Assembly: GCA_027068485.1 (NCBI GenBank)
Contig: JAMOSB010000007.1
Coordinates: forward strand, 62,001-126,000
From: Sulfurovum sp.
GTDB lineage: Bacteria; Campylobacterota; Campylobacteria; Campylobacterales; Sulfurovaceae
DNA length: 64,000 nucleotides
Reading direction: 5' to 3'
Made by a program: the position numbers and the translations under genes
The notes under the pieces: model-generated
The model's input: only the letters and a program-made list of their open reading frames with translations
Database searches by the model: none
Told to the model about the DNA's origin: nothing
Part shown: piece after piece, positions 27,195 to 38,499 of the stretch
Layout: each line of letters begins with the position of its first letter
How positions within the stretch are numbered: position 1 is the first letter of the stretch

Positions 27195-28820
27195 TTGGAA
27201 CAACAAGATCTGAACAAACGGCTCCTTATCGCACTTGTACTCTCTTTTTTTGTATTTGTCGGGTATGGATATCTCTTCCCCGTACAGCCACTAGAACAAG
27301 TGACGCAACACCCAAATCCCACTCAAACCACCCCCAACCAAACCGCTACTAGCACACCACAAACCCCTATGAGCAATGCTACACCAAACGCCTCAACACG
27401 GACGGCACAGGCTCCTGTGACGACTCTAGAGGGTGAGAGACTCATGGTCGTACAATCGGATAAATTTAAGATGACGATTGATAAACTTGGGCGTATTGCA
27501 CAGTTTGAACTCCTAGAGGAGAAGTATCAAGATGCGGAGGGAAGAAACCTTCAGATCTTGGGAGAAGAGCAGGTCAAGCCACTAGAGGTACGATTCTCTG
27601 ATGTCACACTCAACACCGAAGCCTTTAAGCAACCCTATACCTATAGTGGTAGTGCGGTTGTAGATGTCTCAACCAAAGCAGAGACAATTATCTTAACACA
27701 AACACTCTCTACACTCACGCTTACCAAAACCATCACAGTTGAGCCAAATGGTGCCTACCATATCGAGATTGCAACCTCTAAGCCTGTACCTTACTTTGTC
27801 ACACCAGGGCATAGACCAATGGCAGATGACTCCATGTATATGTTGGTGCGTGGTGGATTGATTAAGAGTAGTGAGGGGATCATCACGACGATTGAGGATG
27901 GTGATGCTGAAGGCAATGAGAATATCAAAGGGGCGATTATCGTTTCAGCGTTTGATCGCTATGTTGCTTCGATGTTTTATGCTTTTGAGAGTGGGATGAA
28001 TGTCTCTGTACTCAAAGAGGGTGAGGGCGATCCACTTCTCTTTGTTGAGGGGAGACAATCTCTCAAGCTTGGGGGGTATATCGGACCTAAAGAGTATGAG
28101 ATACTCCATAGTATCAACCCTGAGCTAACCGATGCGATTGAGTTTGGATGGTTTACTTTCCTCTCTAAGCCCTTCTTCAAAGTCCTGCTATGGATTCAGA
28201 GTATCGTTGCCAACTGGGGATGGACGATTATCCTCTTTACCCTACTGGTTAAACTGGTACTCTTCCCACTCTCCTATAAGGGGATGATGTCGATGCAGAA
28301 GCTCAAAGAGCTTGCACCGAAGATGAAAGAGCTTAAAGAGAAGTATAAAGGTGACCCTGCTAAGATGAATGCACAGATGATGGAGATGTACCGTAAAAAT
28401 GGTGCCAACCCTATGGGGGGATGTCTTCCGATGTTGCTTCAGATTCCTGTCTTTTTTGCACTCTACCGTGTCCTGCTCAATGCAGATGAGCTTCAAGGGG
28501 CATCATGGCTCTCATTTTGGATTAGTGACCTCTCCGCAGCAGATCCCTACTATATTCTCCCAATCTTGATGGGTGCCTCGATGTGGTTCCAACAAAAGAT
28601 TACGCCCAATAACTTCACCGATCCACTCCAAGAGAAGATTTTTCAGTGGTTCCCTATCATTATGGCGGGGATGTTTATCATTATGCCTTTCCCATCAGGA
28701 TTGGTTCTCTACTGGGTTGTCAACAACATCTTTACAATTGGTCAGCAGTATATCATCAACAAAGCCTATACCAAACAGAAAAACCTTGCGATTGAAGCAC
28801 ACAAAAAGGGAAAGGAGTAG
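27195..28820 (+). CDS. yidC: Membrane protein insertase YidC
   Basis: Inserts and folds inner-membrane proteins, alone or with SecYEG, 541 aa. It has an N-terminal membrane anchor (residues 9-27), a Pro/Thr/Asn-rich linker (about 33-75), a large periplasmic beta domain, then the conserved five-helix core beginning near WGWTIILFTLLVKLVLFPLSYK. That core contains the positively charged residue of the groove and the amphipathic EH1 region. The start is TTG after AAAGG. The usual yidD between rnpA and yidC is missing, with only 38 nt present. Confidence 0.96.
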   Translation: MEQQDLNKRLLIALVLSFFVFVGYGYLFPVQPLEQVTQHPNPTQTTPNQTATSTPQTPMSNATPNASTRTAQAPVTTLEGERLMVVQSDKFKMTIDKLGRIAQFELLEEKYQDAEGRNLQILGEEQVKPLEVRFSDVTLNTEAFKQPYTYSGSAVVDVSTKAETIILTQTLSTLTLTKTITVEPNGAYHIEIATSKPVPYFVTPGHRPMADDSMYMLVRGGLIKSSEGIITTIEDGDAEGNENIKGAIIVSAFDRYVASMFYAFESGMNVSVLKEGEGDPLLFVEGRQSLKLGGYIGPKEYEILHSINPELTDAIEFGWFTFLSKPFFKVLLWIQSIVANWGWTIILFTLLVKLVLFPLSYKGMMSMQKLKELAPKMKELKEKYKGDPAKMNAQMMEMYRKNGANPMGGCLPMLLQIPVFFALYRVLLNADELQGASWLSFWISDLSAADPYYILPILMGASMWFQQKITPNNFTDPLQEKIFQWFPIIMAGMFIIMPFPSGLVLYWVVNNIFTIGQQYIINKAYTKQKNLAIEAHKKGKE

Positions 28821-28823
28821 CCA

Positions 28824-29696
28824 ATGAAAAAGGTTGAAGCCCCTACACTGGAAGAGGCGTATCAAAAAGCTGCCGAACAACTCTCCTGTTCGATTACCGA
28901 GCTAAAGTGTGAGGTGATCCAGTATCCTACCAAAGGGATTTTAGGATTTATGAAGCGTGGTGCGATTATTGTCGCAGCCTACAATGAAGCACTCCGAGCA
29001 GAGGTAGCCCCCCACGCTACCCCTCAAGAGACTGCTCCAACCCCACCACGCCCAGTGCGTACTACCCCGACACCCAAGTCCACTCCTAGCCCTCAAGAGA
29101 GTACCCCCACACCACGCCCTACCGTATCTCAAATACCTCAAGAGTCTGTAGTGCAGAAGGTCAAAGATAGTAGTGTCTTGGAGGGCTTTTTTGATGCTGA
29201 CGCTGCTGAAGAGGAGGCAAAAGAGGAGAAGATCGTCTATGATGAGTTGGCACTACTTATTGAGCAACAACTCAAAGAGCTTCTCTCTCACTCTTGTTTC
29301 GATATCGATGTGGTAGAGGTGGATGTGGTAGACAATACCGCACTAATCTTCATCGATGGTGAGGATGCTGCCTTGCTTATCGGTAAAGAGGGGTATCGCT
29401 ATAACGCCCTCTCCTATATGCTCTTTAACTGGCTCCATGCCAAATATGAGATCTTTATCAAGCTTGAGATTGCAGAGTTTTTGACCTCTCAGCAGGAGAT
29501 GATACGCAACTATATCAAGCCTGTTATTGAAAATGTCCAGAAGTATGGCAAAGGAAAGACCCGTCCCCTTGATGGGATTTTGGTACAGATTGCCCTTGAG
29601 CAGTTACGCGAAGAGTTCCCCGATAAGTATGTGGCAGTCAAGACCAGTCGTGATGGAAACCGTTTTGTTATCATCAATGAATTTAATCGTAGATAA
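28824..29696 (+). CDS. jag: Jag/KhpB family RNA-binding protein
   Basis: A 290-aa protein with three recognisable parts. A Jag-N domain (residues 1-50, VEAPTLEEAYQKAA...GILGFMKRGA) comes first, then a Pro/Thr-rich linker (about 60-105). A KH-like domain with ALLIGKEGYRYNALSYM follows, and a C-terminal R3H-like segment ends in TSRDGNRFVII. Jag/KhpB binds RNA and in other bacteria influences cell division and elongation. It lies 3 nt after yidC, its usual place. Confidence 0.9.
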   Translation: MKKVEAPTLEEAYQKAAEQLSCSITELKCEVIQYPTKGILGFMKRGAIIVAAYNEALRAEVAPHATPQETAPTPPRPVRTTPTPKSTPSPQESTPTPRPTVSQIPQESVVQKVKDSSVLEGFFDADAAEEEAKEEKIVYDELALLIEQQLKELLSHSCFDIDVVEVDVVDNTALIFIDGEDAALLIGKEGYRYNALSYMLFNWLHAKYEIFIKLEIAEFLTSQQEMIRNYIKPVIENVQKYGKGKTRPLDGILVQIALEQLREEFPDKYVAVKTSRDGNRFVIINEFNRR

Positions 29697-29698
29697 CG

Positions 29699-31039
29699 AT
29701 GTGTGACTCTATCGCTGCGATTGCAACAGCCAGTGGTGTCTCCTCTATCTCTATCATTCGGGTGAGTGGGACACGATCCTTGGAGATTGCCAAGCGTCTC
29801 TCTCATCGTGAGGAGATTATCCCTCGTTATGCACACCTCACCTCCCTCTATACTTCCCAAGACCATCTTATTGACCAAGCCATCCTTCTCTTCTTTGCTG
29901 CACCCTATAGCTTCACAGGTGAAGCAGTGGTGGAGTTTCAGTGTCATGGGGGGATGATTGTCGCCCAAGAGATACTTGATACGATTGTGAGCTATGGCGT
30001 GCGTCTTGCAGAGCCTGGAGAGTTCTCAAAGCGGGCATTTCTCAATGGCAAGATAGACCTCACCAAGGCAGAGGCGATCGCCAAGCTAATCGAAGCGAAG
30101 AGTCTTGATGCCGCCAAGATTTTGGCAAAGCAGATGAAAGGGGAGCTCAAAGCGTTTGTTGATGAGAATCGTGAAGCCCTACTTAAGTCACTTGCCTACT
30201 CTGAGGTGATGATTGATTATGCGGAGGAGGATATCCCTGAGGATATGATGCAGACAATTGCTCAACAGCTTATAGGCTTGGAGCAGAAGATCGATCAGAT
30301 TGTAGAGGTGAGTCATAGACGAAGAGGGTTGATTGAGGGATTTAAAGTCGCCATTATCGGAAAACCCAATGTCGGTAAAAGCTCTCTACTCAATGCTCTC
30401 TTGAGTTATGAACGGGCGATTGTGAGTGAGATCGCAGGGACGACACGCGATACCATTGAGGAGCAGGTGCGTATCGGCTCTCATATCATTAGACTTGTCG
30501 ATACCGCAGGGATTCGTGAATCAGATGACACCATTGAGAAGATCGGGATAGAGCGATCGATGAGTTCGGTGGAGGATGCGGATATCATTATCGCACTCTT
30601 TGATGCCTCACGCGAATTTGATGCTGAAGATGAGGCGATTGTCTCGATTCTTCAGACACTTGGGGATAAGCATCTGATTGTTGCCCTCAATAAGTGTGAT
30701 CTCTCACAGAGGCTTGACCCAAGCCCCTTAGCTAGCTATGAGCCACTAGAGGTGAGTGCCAAACGAGGCTTTGAGACCCTGACCACGCGTCTAGCAGAGC
30801 TACTCGATAGTATCGGTGAGGGGGAAGAGCTGATGCTTATCTCGTCGCGTCAGATCGAAGCGGTCAAACAGACTAAAAGAGCGATAGGCGATGCGAAACT
30901 CCCTTTAGCGGGAGGAGAGTTGGAGTTCTTCTCTTACCATCTCCAAGAGGCGATTCAGGCGATCTCCTCTATCTCCAAGCCCTATGATAGTGAAGAGATA
31001 CTCGATAAAATGTTTGGTGAATTCTGTTTGGGAAAATAG
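29699..31039 (+). CDS. mnmE: tRNA modification GTPase MnmE (TrmE)
   Basis: With MnmG it installs the (carboxymethyl)aminomethyl group on wobble uridine of tRNAs, 446 aa. The N-terminal folate-binding domain (DSIAAIATASGVSSISIIR) is followed by helical and G domains: G1 GKPNVGKSS, G3 DTAGI, G4 NKCD. The C-terminal tetrapeptide is CLGK, the CxGK motif with the catalytic Cys. It closes the rpmH-mnmE block and starts 2 nt after jag. Confidence 0.97.
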   Translation: MCDSIAAIATASGVSSISIIRVSGTRSLEIAKRLSHREEIIPRYAHLTSLYTSQDHLIDQAILLFFAAPYSFTGEAVVEFQCHGGMIVAQEILDTIVSYGVRLAEPGEFSKRAFLNGKIDLTKAEAIAKLIEAKSLDAAKILAKQMKGELKAFVDENREALLKSLAYSEVMIDYAEEDIPEDMMQTIAQQLIGLEQKIDQIVEVSHRRRGLIEGFKVAIIGKPNVGKSSLLNALLSYERAIVSEIAGTTRDTIEEQVRIGSHIIRLVDTAGIRESDDTIEKIGIERSMSSVEDADIIIALFDASREFDAEDEAIVSILQTLGDKHLIVALNKCDLSQRLDPSPLASYEPLEVSAKRGFETLTTRLAELLDSIGEGEELMLISSRQIEAVKQTKRAIGDAKLPLAGGELEFFSYHLQEAIQAISSISKPYDSEEILDKMFGEFCLGK

Positions 31040-31068
31040 TCCCATACAGATCTCTAAAGTTAATCATG

Positions 31069-31074
31069 TATAAT
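31069..31074 (+). promoter_or_regulatory. Putative promoter -10 box of the lipoprotein gene
   Basis: TATAAT 31 nt before the ATG at 31106, in the gap after mnmE. Confidence 0.5.
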
Positions 31075-31105
31075 TACAAATCATTACCTATAAGGAAAAG
31101 TTTCA

Positions 31106-31747
31106 ATGACTAAAAAAACTCCCCTAATTTTGGCTATCTTTCTACTGCTATTTCTCTCTACGGGATGTGTAGAGCGGGAGCTTGTACTCCATGACCCCGA
31201 TAGTGCTGGAGCGAGTTGGGCAGAACAGAGCAATGTCAATGATATCAATATCTCTGATCTCGATGAGAATCTTACCGAGAGTGAGACGATGATTACGGAG
31301 AGTTCAGAGAGTGAAAAGGGTAAACGGATGCCCTTTCCTGCCTCCGAATATGCCAAGCTTCCACGCACAGGACGCGGAACTGTCAAGGGGAGTATCTTTG
31401 TTAAAAACCTCTATGGCGAGAAGGTGATGGGGGGTGGAACACGACTCTATCTCAATCCTGCGACAAGCTACTCTGAACAGTGGTACAATCAGAGCTATCT
31501 TGAGGGTAAGAAGATGGAGCGGGCAGATGCACGACTCTTTAACTATCTGAAGTTTACTGCGGCCAATAGTAGCGGGAAGTTTGCCTTCTATGGGGTGCCT
31601 TCTGGTAGCTACTATCTGATTGGTACGGTCAAGTGTGGGCGTGCATGTGGCTATGATGGTATCCGCAATATACGCATCGCTACGAAAGTGAGTGTCTATG
31701 GTAGTCAAGTCGTAGAGCAAGACCTCACACGATCCATGGCTCAGTAG
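31106..31747 (+). CDS. Putative lipoprotein of unknown function
   Basis: A 213-aa exported protein. The signal peptide ends in a lipobox (LSTGC, Cys about residue 21), so the mature protein is lipid-anchored. An acidic Ser/Glu/Asp-rich stretch (residues 40-72) is followed by a C-terminal domain with GTVKGSIFVKNLYGEK and SGKFAFYGVPSGSYYLIG. That pattern is reminiscent of carboxypeptidase-regulatory-like (CarboxypepD_reg) beta-sandwiches. A Cys pair (KCGRACGYDG) could form a disulfide. It has its own promoter-like box. I do not recognise a named family. Confidence 0.7.
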   Translation: MTKKTPLILAIFLLLFLSTGCVERELVLHDPDSAGASWAEQSNVNDINISDLDENLTESETMITESSESEKGKRMPFPASEYAKLPRTGRGTVKGSIFVKNLYGEKVMGGGTRLYLNPATSYSEQWYNQSYLEGKKMERADARLFNYLKFTAANSSGKFAFYGVPSGSYYLIGTVKCGRACGYDGIRNIRIATKVSVYGSQVVEQDLTRSMAQ

Positions 31748-31767
31748 AGCCACTGCCCCCCTTGGTA

Positions 31768-32448
31768 TTACCCTTGGGGATAGGCATCGCTGAGTGCTTG
31801 ATAGAGTGCTTGGGGGCTTATCTCAGGGGTTGTGCGTAGGATCTCTTGCATCACAACATTATCCTCTCTCCCCCGCCATACTTTGATATAGCGTCCCACT
31901 TTATAGCCATGGTCTTGTCTAAATTGATTTAAGATATTTTTTCCGATATAGAGGGTGTAGAGGCTATCGAGATTGAGTGAAGATTGTATCGCCACATCGA
32001 TAAAGGCTTGCATCAACGCCTCAGTGGAGTCTTGGCAGAAGAGGGCTTTGAGTAGTACCTCTACGACCTCAATCTGTGCATAGCTCTCTGTGGTGATAGG
32101 TTGAATGGGTGCGGTAAAGGCATCAAAGTTGGGTAGGGCAGAGATAGTAGAGGCGAGGCTTTCGATACTCCCTAATCTCCCTTTTTTGTAGTCCTCAAGC
32201 CCCTGAGACATAATAAAGTGCCAGATATCAACCGCTTCGAGTTTGATATTCTCATAGTCAGGTTGGGCATCGATGTTTTTCCAGTGCTTCCACGGATAGG
32301 ACTCTATCAGCTCCGCACACTCTAGATAGATACAGCGTCGCCAGTTAATAATCTTACCATTTTTGGTGACACCCCCCTCCCAACCCTCGCCATTGGTGGC
32401 ATTATTGAGTTGTTGTTGTAGTGTTAGCATCTGTATGATTTTATTCAT
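31768..32448 (-). CDS. dut: Dimeric (all-alpha) dUTP diphosphatase
   Basis: Hydrolyses dUTP to dUMP and pyrophosphate, keeping uracil out of DNA and supplying dTMP synthesis, 226 aa. It is of the all-alpha NTP-pyrophosphohydrolase type found in Campylobacter, not the trimeric type. Metal-binding ECAELIES (about residues 43-50) and EAVDIWHF (about 71-78) are the two ExxE/ExxD helices, and WKHWK between them is characteristic. It is transcribed away from the gene at 32533 and converges on the lipoprotein gene. Confidence 0.88.
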   Translation of the reverse strand: MNKIIQMLTLQQQLNNATNGEGWEGGVTKNGKIINWRRCIYLECAELIESYPWKHWKNIDAQPDYENIKLEAVDIWHFIMSQGLEDYKKGRLGSIESLASTISALPNFDAFTAPIQPITTESYAQIEVVEVLLKALFCQDSTEALMQAFIDVAIQSSLNLDSLYTLYIGKNILNQFRQDHGYKVGRYIKVWRGREDNVVMQEILRTTPEISPQALYQALSDAYPQG

Positions 32449-32496
32449 TTTCTATCCCTTTTTAGGCTTTTTTGTGTGATTGTATCGAAATTTCGT

Positions 32497-32502
32497 TATA
32501 AT
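32497..32502 (+). promoter_or_regulatory. Putative promoter -10 box for the gene at 32533
   Basis: TATAAT 30 nt before the ATG at 32533, preceded by an AT-rich stretch and lying in the divergent gap with dut. Confidence 0.5.
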
Positions 32503-32532
32503 GATTGTAAATTTATTACCAAGGGGTTCATG

Positions 32533-33735
32533 ATGTTAAAAAAAGTTTTAGTCGCCTCAGCTGTGAGTGTATTGGCAGTTGCTCAAGCACCCGCACCTGT
32601 GGAAAAACTGGATATCAAAAAGAGTGTACAGTCGTTTATCGATACTATCGTAGCCAAACAAGATACGCGTGGTGGTTGGTTGGTTGTTGATCGTAAGAAA
32701 TCAGCAGATGGTGAGCGTTTTGGTCTGCTCTTCAAAGAGGCAAAAGCGGAGGATAACCTCTCAATGGACTATGCAGAGTTGGCAGGTACCCGCATTGACA
32801 ATACCCTAAAGTATGCTAGTGATAGTTTCCATGCGACTTCACTCTTGACAGCACTCCCAAAAGCAGATGCAGGGGATAAAGGGGCACAACTTGTTATTGA
32901 TCAGATCATTACCAAAAAGTTGGTTGAGATTACGACAGACTACTCTTTGAAAGATTATCACTATAGTATGACATTCAAAGATATCAAAGAGCGTTTGGGC
33001 AAAAAAGAGGTAGATGTAGAGATGCGTGGAGCAGGGATTACAGGTATCTATGATATCACTGATACCCTCAACCAAAAAGCAAAAATAGGAATCGAACGCC
33101 TCTACCTTGCACCACAAGATAAGCAGTATAAAGGTGAGTATATTGATGTCAAAGAGAGTCGTATCAATGTAGAGACCGTTGTCGCAGGGAAGAGCTTAGA
33201 CTTTAAGTACAGTATGGGACTAGGATCACTTGAGTCAAACTTCTCTAAAGAGTATACGGAGGTCAAAGCCTTTAATCTTGATTTGACTATTGGTGGTCTC
33301 AATGTTGCAGCGTATCGTGCATTGGAGCAGTTTGCCAAAGCCAATCCAGATCTCTCTGAAAATGATCCAAAACTACAGAAGTTAAGTATGGATCTCTTCA
33401 CAGGGAAAGGACTCTTTATTGAGATTGAGGATTTGAGTATTGCCAATCTCCTCGTAGCAGGTCAGAAGTTTGGGAGTGCTAAAGTGACTGCCAAAGTATC
33501 ACTCGCAGGGGACAACGATATCCAAAAGATGTTGGCAGTCAACCCGTTGATGGTACTCTCTGCACTCAATGTAGTCGCACGCGTAGAACTCTCAGAGAGT
33601 ATGCTTACGACCCTTATGAGTACACAAGAGGGTGCGATGCTTGCGATGTTGCCTAAGAAAAAAGTCAAAGGGAATTATCTTTATGATATCACTTTTGCCA
33701 AAGGTAAATTGGCGATCAATGGACAGAAGTTTTAA
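32533..33735 (+). CDS. Secreted DUF945/YdgA-like protein
   Basis: A 400-aa protein with a clear signal peptide (residues 1-19, MLKKVLVASAVSVLAVAQA) and no other membrane segment. The start at 32533 has AAGGGG 6 nt upstream. The ATG just before it is a poorer fit. The body is mostly predicted beta strands, with repeated patterns such as GLFIEIEDLSIANLLVAGQ and a Tyr/Gly-containing C-terminus, resembling the DUF945 (YdgA) group of envelope proteins of unknown function. The similarity is judged by eye and is moderate. Confidence 0.65.
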   Translation: MLKKVLVASAVSVLAVAQAPAPVEKLDIKKSVQSFIDTIVAKQDTRGGWLVVDRKKSADGERFGLLFKEAKAEDNLSMDYAELAGTRIDNTLKYASDSFHATSLLTALPKADAGDKGAQLVIDQIITKKLVEITTDYSLKDYHYSMTFKDIKERLGKKEVDVEMRGAGITGIYDITDTLNQKAKIGIERLYLAPQDKQYKGEYIDVKESRINVETVVAGKSLDFKYSMGLGSLESNFSKEYTEVKAFNLDLTIGGLNVAAYRALEQFAKANPDLSENDPKLQKLSMDLFTGKGLFIEIEDLSIANLLVAGQKFGSAKVTAKVSLAGDNDIQKMLAVNPLMVLSALNVVARVELSESMLTTLMSTQEGAMLAMLPKKKVKGNYLYDITFAKGKLAINGQKF

Positions 33736-33753
33736 CCACTTCTCCCTCCTCCT

Positions 33754-33778
33754 ACCATCTAAGCTCCTCTTAGATGGT
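33754..33778 (+). terminator. Intergenic hairpin before purL
   Basis: Perfect 10-bp stem ACCATCTAAG/CTTAGATGGT with a 5-nt loop, 18 nt after the stop of the DUF945-like gene. It is followed by ACCCCCCTTTC rather than a long T-run. It is probably that gene's terminator. Confidence 0.65.
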
Positions 33779-33813
33779 ACCCCCCTTTCAACCCATATTT
33801 AGTAGTTTTGAAG

Positions 33814-33819
33814 TAAAAT
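33814..33819 (+). promoter_or_regulatory. Putative purL promoter -10 box
   Basis: TAAAAT 36 nt before the purL ATG, downstream of the hairpin at 33754-33778. It would drive purL-purH. No purine riboswitch is visible in the short leader. Confidence 0.45.
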
Positions 33820-33855
33820 ACGCTACTTAATTTACCCCCCTAAAGGACTCACGCT

Positions 33856-36078
<2,223 letters not shown>

Positions 36079-36099
36079 ACCAAGAAGAAAGAGAGAATA

Positions 36100-37632
36100 A
36101 TGAGAGCATTACTAAGTGTAAGTGATAAGGCGGGTATTGTAGCGTTTGCCCAAGGGTTGGAGCGTCAGGGTTGGGAGATCATCTCAACAGGGGGTACCTA
36201 TAAGAAGCTCAGTGAAGCGGGTGTTAAGGTCATTGAGATTGATGAAGTGACGAAGTTTCCAGAGTGTTTTGAGGGGCGTGTGAAGACACTCAACCCCTAT
36301 GTCCATGGGGGTATCCTCCATAAGCGTGGAGATGAAGCCCATGTCGCACAGGCTAAAGAGCTTGGTGTAGAGGGGATTGATCTCGTTTGTGTCAACCTCT
36401 ACCCGTTCAAAGAGACGATAGAGCGTACAGAGGATTTTGATGAGATTATCGAAAATATCGATATTGGTGGACCTACTATGGTGCGTTCAGCTGCGAAAAA
36501 CTTCAATGATGTACTCATCGTGACAGATGTAGCAGACTATGACGCGGTCTTGGGTGCAGTGGAGAAGGGTGAGGATAGTATCGAGTTTAGACGCGGATTG
36601 ATGATCAAGGCGTTTGAGCATACTGCATCGTATGATGGGATGATCGCCAACTATATGAATAAGCGTTTTAACAAAGGGTTTGGAGCGTATCAGTTTATCA
36701 CTGGTAAGAAGGTATTCCAGACGCGTTATGGAGAGAATCCACACCAAGATGGGGCACTCTATGAGTTTGATACCCACTTCTCTGAGAACTTTCAGCAGGT
36801 CAAAGGGGAAGCCTCTTTCAATAATATCAATGATGTCAATGGTGCGTTGAAGATCGCTTCGAGTTTTGGTGAACAACCTGCCGTCTGTATCGTCAAGCAT
36901 GGGAACCCTTGTGGATTTGCGCTCAAAGCAACCCTTCTTGAGAGTTATGTAGAAGCACTTAAGTGTGATCCAGTCTCTGCCTTTGGTGGGGTGGTCGCGG
37001 TCAATGGTATCGTCGATGCTCCCCTTGCTGAGAAGATGAATGAGATCTTCTTAGAGGTGGTAATGGCAGCAGATTTTACCCCTGAAGCCCTTGAAGTCTT
37101 TGAGAAGAAAAAACGCCTCAAACTCTTTGCCCAAGGTGGCAGTAAGCTAGTGATGAGCAAAGATAGCCATGACTTTAAGCATGTTGATGGTGGATTTGTC
37201 TATCAAAACTCAGACTGTATCTGTGATAATGAAGTCCACAATGCCCATAAAAAATCAGAGCTTACCGCCTCAACACAAGAGATGAAAGATCTTGAGATCG
37301 CATGGAAAGTTGCAGGACTCACCAAGTCTAACTGTGTCGTCTATGTCAAAGACTCTGCAATGGTAGCAGTGGGTATGGGAATGACTAGTCGTGTGGACGC
37401 GGCACAGTGTGCCCTCAAAAAAGCCAAAGAGATGGGACTAGATGTGAGTGGTGCGGCAATGGCATCTGAAGCGTTCTTCCCTTTCCGTGATAGCATTGAT
37501 GCCGCAGCGGCTGCAGGAGTCAAGGCGATCATCGAACCAGGAGGCTCTATCCGTGATGATGAGGTGATCGAAGCTGCCAATGAACATAGAATTGCACTCT
37601 ACTTTACAACCGTAAGACACTTCTTACACTAA
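36100..37632 (+). CDS. purH: Bifunctional AICAR transformylase/IMP cyclohydrolase
   Basis: Last two steps of IMP synthesis, 510 aa. The N-terminal cyclohydrolase (MGS-like) domain starts [15 protein letters not shown] and contains STGGTYKKL. The C-terminal transformylase has the catalytic Lys-His in [10 protein letters not shown] (about residues 265-274) and ends in the conserved [10 protein letters not shown]. It is preceded by AGAAAGAGAG and a good ATG. A 9-bp hairpin follows 10 nt after the stop. Confidence 0.97.
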   Translation: MRALLSVSDKAGIVAFAQGLERQGWEIISTGGTYKKLSEAGVKVIEIDEVTKFPECFEGRVKTLNPYVHGGILHKRGDEAHVAQAKELGVEGIDLVCVNLYPFKETIERTEDFDEIIENIDIGGPTMVRSAAKNFNDVLIVTDVADYDAVLGAVEKGEDSIEFRRGLMIKAFEHTASYDGMIANYMNKRFNKGFGAYQFITGKKVFQTRYGENPHQDGALYEFDTHFSENFQQVKGEASFNNINDVNGALKIASSFGEQPAVCIVKHGNPCGFALKATLLESYVEALKCDPVSAFGGVVAVNGIVDAPLAEKMNEIFLEVVMAADFTPEALEVFEKKKRLKLFAQGGSKLVMSKDSHDFKHVDGGFVYQNSDCICDNEVHNAHKKSELTASTQEMKDLEIAWKVAGLTKSNCVVYVKDSAMVAVGMGMTSRVDAAQCALKKAKEMGLDVSGAAMASEAFFPFRDSIDAAAAAGVKAIIEPGGSIRDDEVIEAANEHRIALYFTTVRHFLH

Positions 37633-37642
37633 TCTACTCTCT

Positions 37643-37669
37643 TGAGATGCCTACGGTGTGGGCATCTTA
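37643..37669 (+). terminator. Terminator-like hairpin after purH
   Basis: 9-bp stem TGAGATGCC/GGCATCTTA (one G-U pair) with a 9-nt loop, followed at a short distance by T- and C-rich sequence. It is placed correctly to end the purL-purH transcript. Confidence 0.6.
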
Positions 37670-37753
37670 GTAGTAAATCCTCTCTTTCTCTCCCTCTTTT
37701 TCTCAACCTTTTGATTTGACGCAAAACTTTTATTTAGTTTTTGTTATGCTATA

Positions 37754-37774
37754 GCTATAGGCTTCGTCTATAGC
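37754..37774 (+). repeat. Inverted repeat ahead of the membrane protein gene
   Basis: GCTATAGG/TCTATAGC (8 bp with one G-U) around a CTTCG loop. The 5' arm is itself part of a GCTATAG direct reiteration beginning at 37748. It lies 31 nt before the ATG at 37806, between a possible promoter and the AGGAGG ribosome site, so it would be in the leader or act as an operator. Confidence 0.5.
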
Positions 37775-37805
37775 GGGGTTTATGACTTCATCTAGGAGGA
37801 AAACG

Positions 37806-38498
37806 ATGCTCATTACACTTGATCCAAAAGGTATTTTTCTTAAATTGCTTGGGATAATTTTTCTCCTTTTACTGCTTAATGGTATGGGGATTGTGACACA
37901 GCACTATGGATATCATATCTACGGCTTAGTCAAGCTCTTCAATTTTGACTTGGAGACCAATATCCCTACACTCTACTCAGTCGTAGCACTACTCTTTGCG
38001 AGTCTGCTTCTTTTGATGATTACACGCGAACATAAACAGGCACACCAGCCTTATGCTGCATGGCTTGGGTTGATGCTACTGTTTCTTTTTTTGGCGATTG
38101 ATGAGTTTGCATCGATTCATGAACACTTCTCCTACACTCTCCATGACTCCCTTGAGACTTCAGGACTCTTCTTCTATGTGTGGGTAGTGCCGTATGGGGT
38201 GGCGTTTATCCTCTTCTCCTTGCTCTATCTGAAGTTTTTGATGCGTCTTCCTTCACGAAGTCGCCTACTCTTTATCCTCTCTGGAGGGATTTTTGTAGCG
38301 GGGGCGATCGGAATGGAGATGGTAGGGGGGTGGTATCATGAACTCTATGGTGATCAGACCCTTGTCTATGCCCTCCTCTATAGTTGTGAAGAGTTTTTGG
38401 AGATGTTTGGAATTGCACTCTTTATCTATGCACTCCTAGAGTATATGCTTAAGCAGTTTGGTGTGTTGCGTGTTGAAGTAACAAAAGGGAGTCATTAA
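37806..38498 (+). CDS. Uncharacterised multi-spanning membrane protein with acidic/His motifs
   Basis: A 230-aa protein with about six transmembrane helices (approximately residues 12-31, 55-72, 84-102, 122-145, 153-172 and 186-215). The ATG at 37806 has AGGAGG 7 nt upstream, and an in-frame ATG at 37782 does not. Polar residues cluster at helix ends: [10 protein letters not shown] (Asp99, Glu100, His105, Glu106, His107), Glu171, HEL (His178, Glu179) and CEEFLEM (Glu195, Glu196, Glu199). The set looks like a possible metal or active site. It starts the run wecB-wecC-ugd-epimerase with a 1-nt gap to wecB. I do not recognise a named family. Confidence 0.8.
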   Translation: MLITLDPKGIFLKLLGIIFLLLLLNGMGIVTQHYGYHIYGLVKLFNFDLETNIPTLYSVVALLFASLLLLMITREHKQAHQPYAAWLGLMLLFLFLAIDEFASIHEHFSYTLHDSLETSGLFFYVWVVPYGVAFILFSLLYLKFLMRLPSRSRLLFILSGGIFVAGAIGMEMVGGWYHELYGDQTLVYALLYSCEEFLEMFGIALFIYALLEYMLKQFGVLRVEVTKGSH

Positions 38499-38499
38499 G

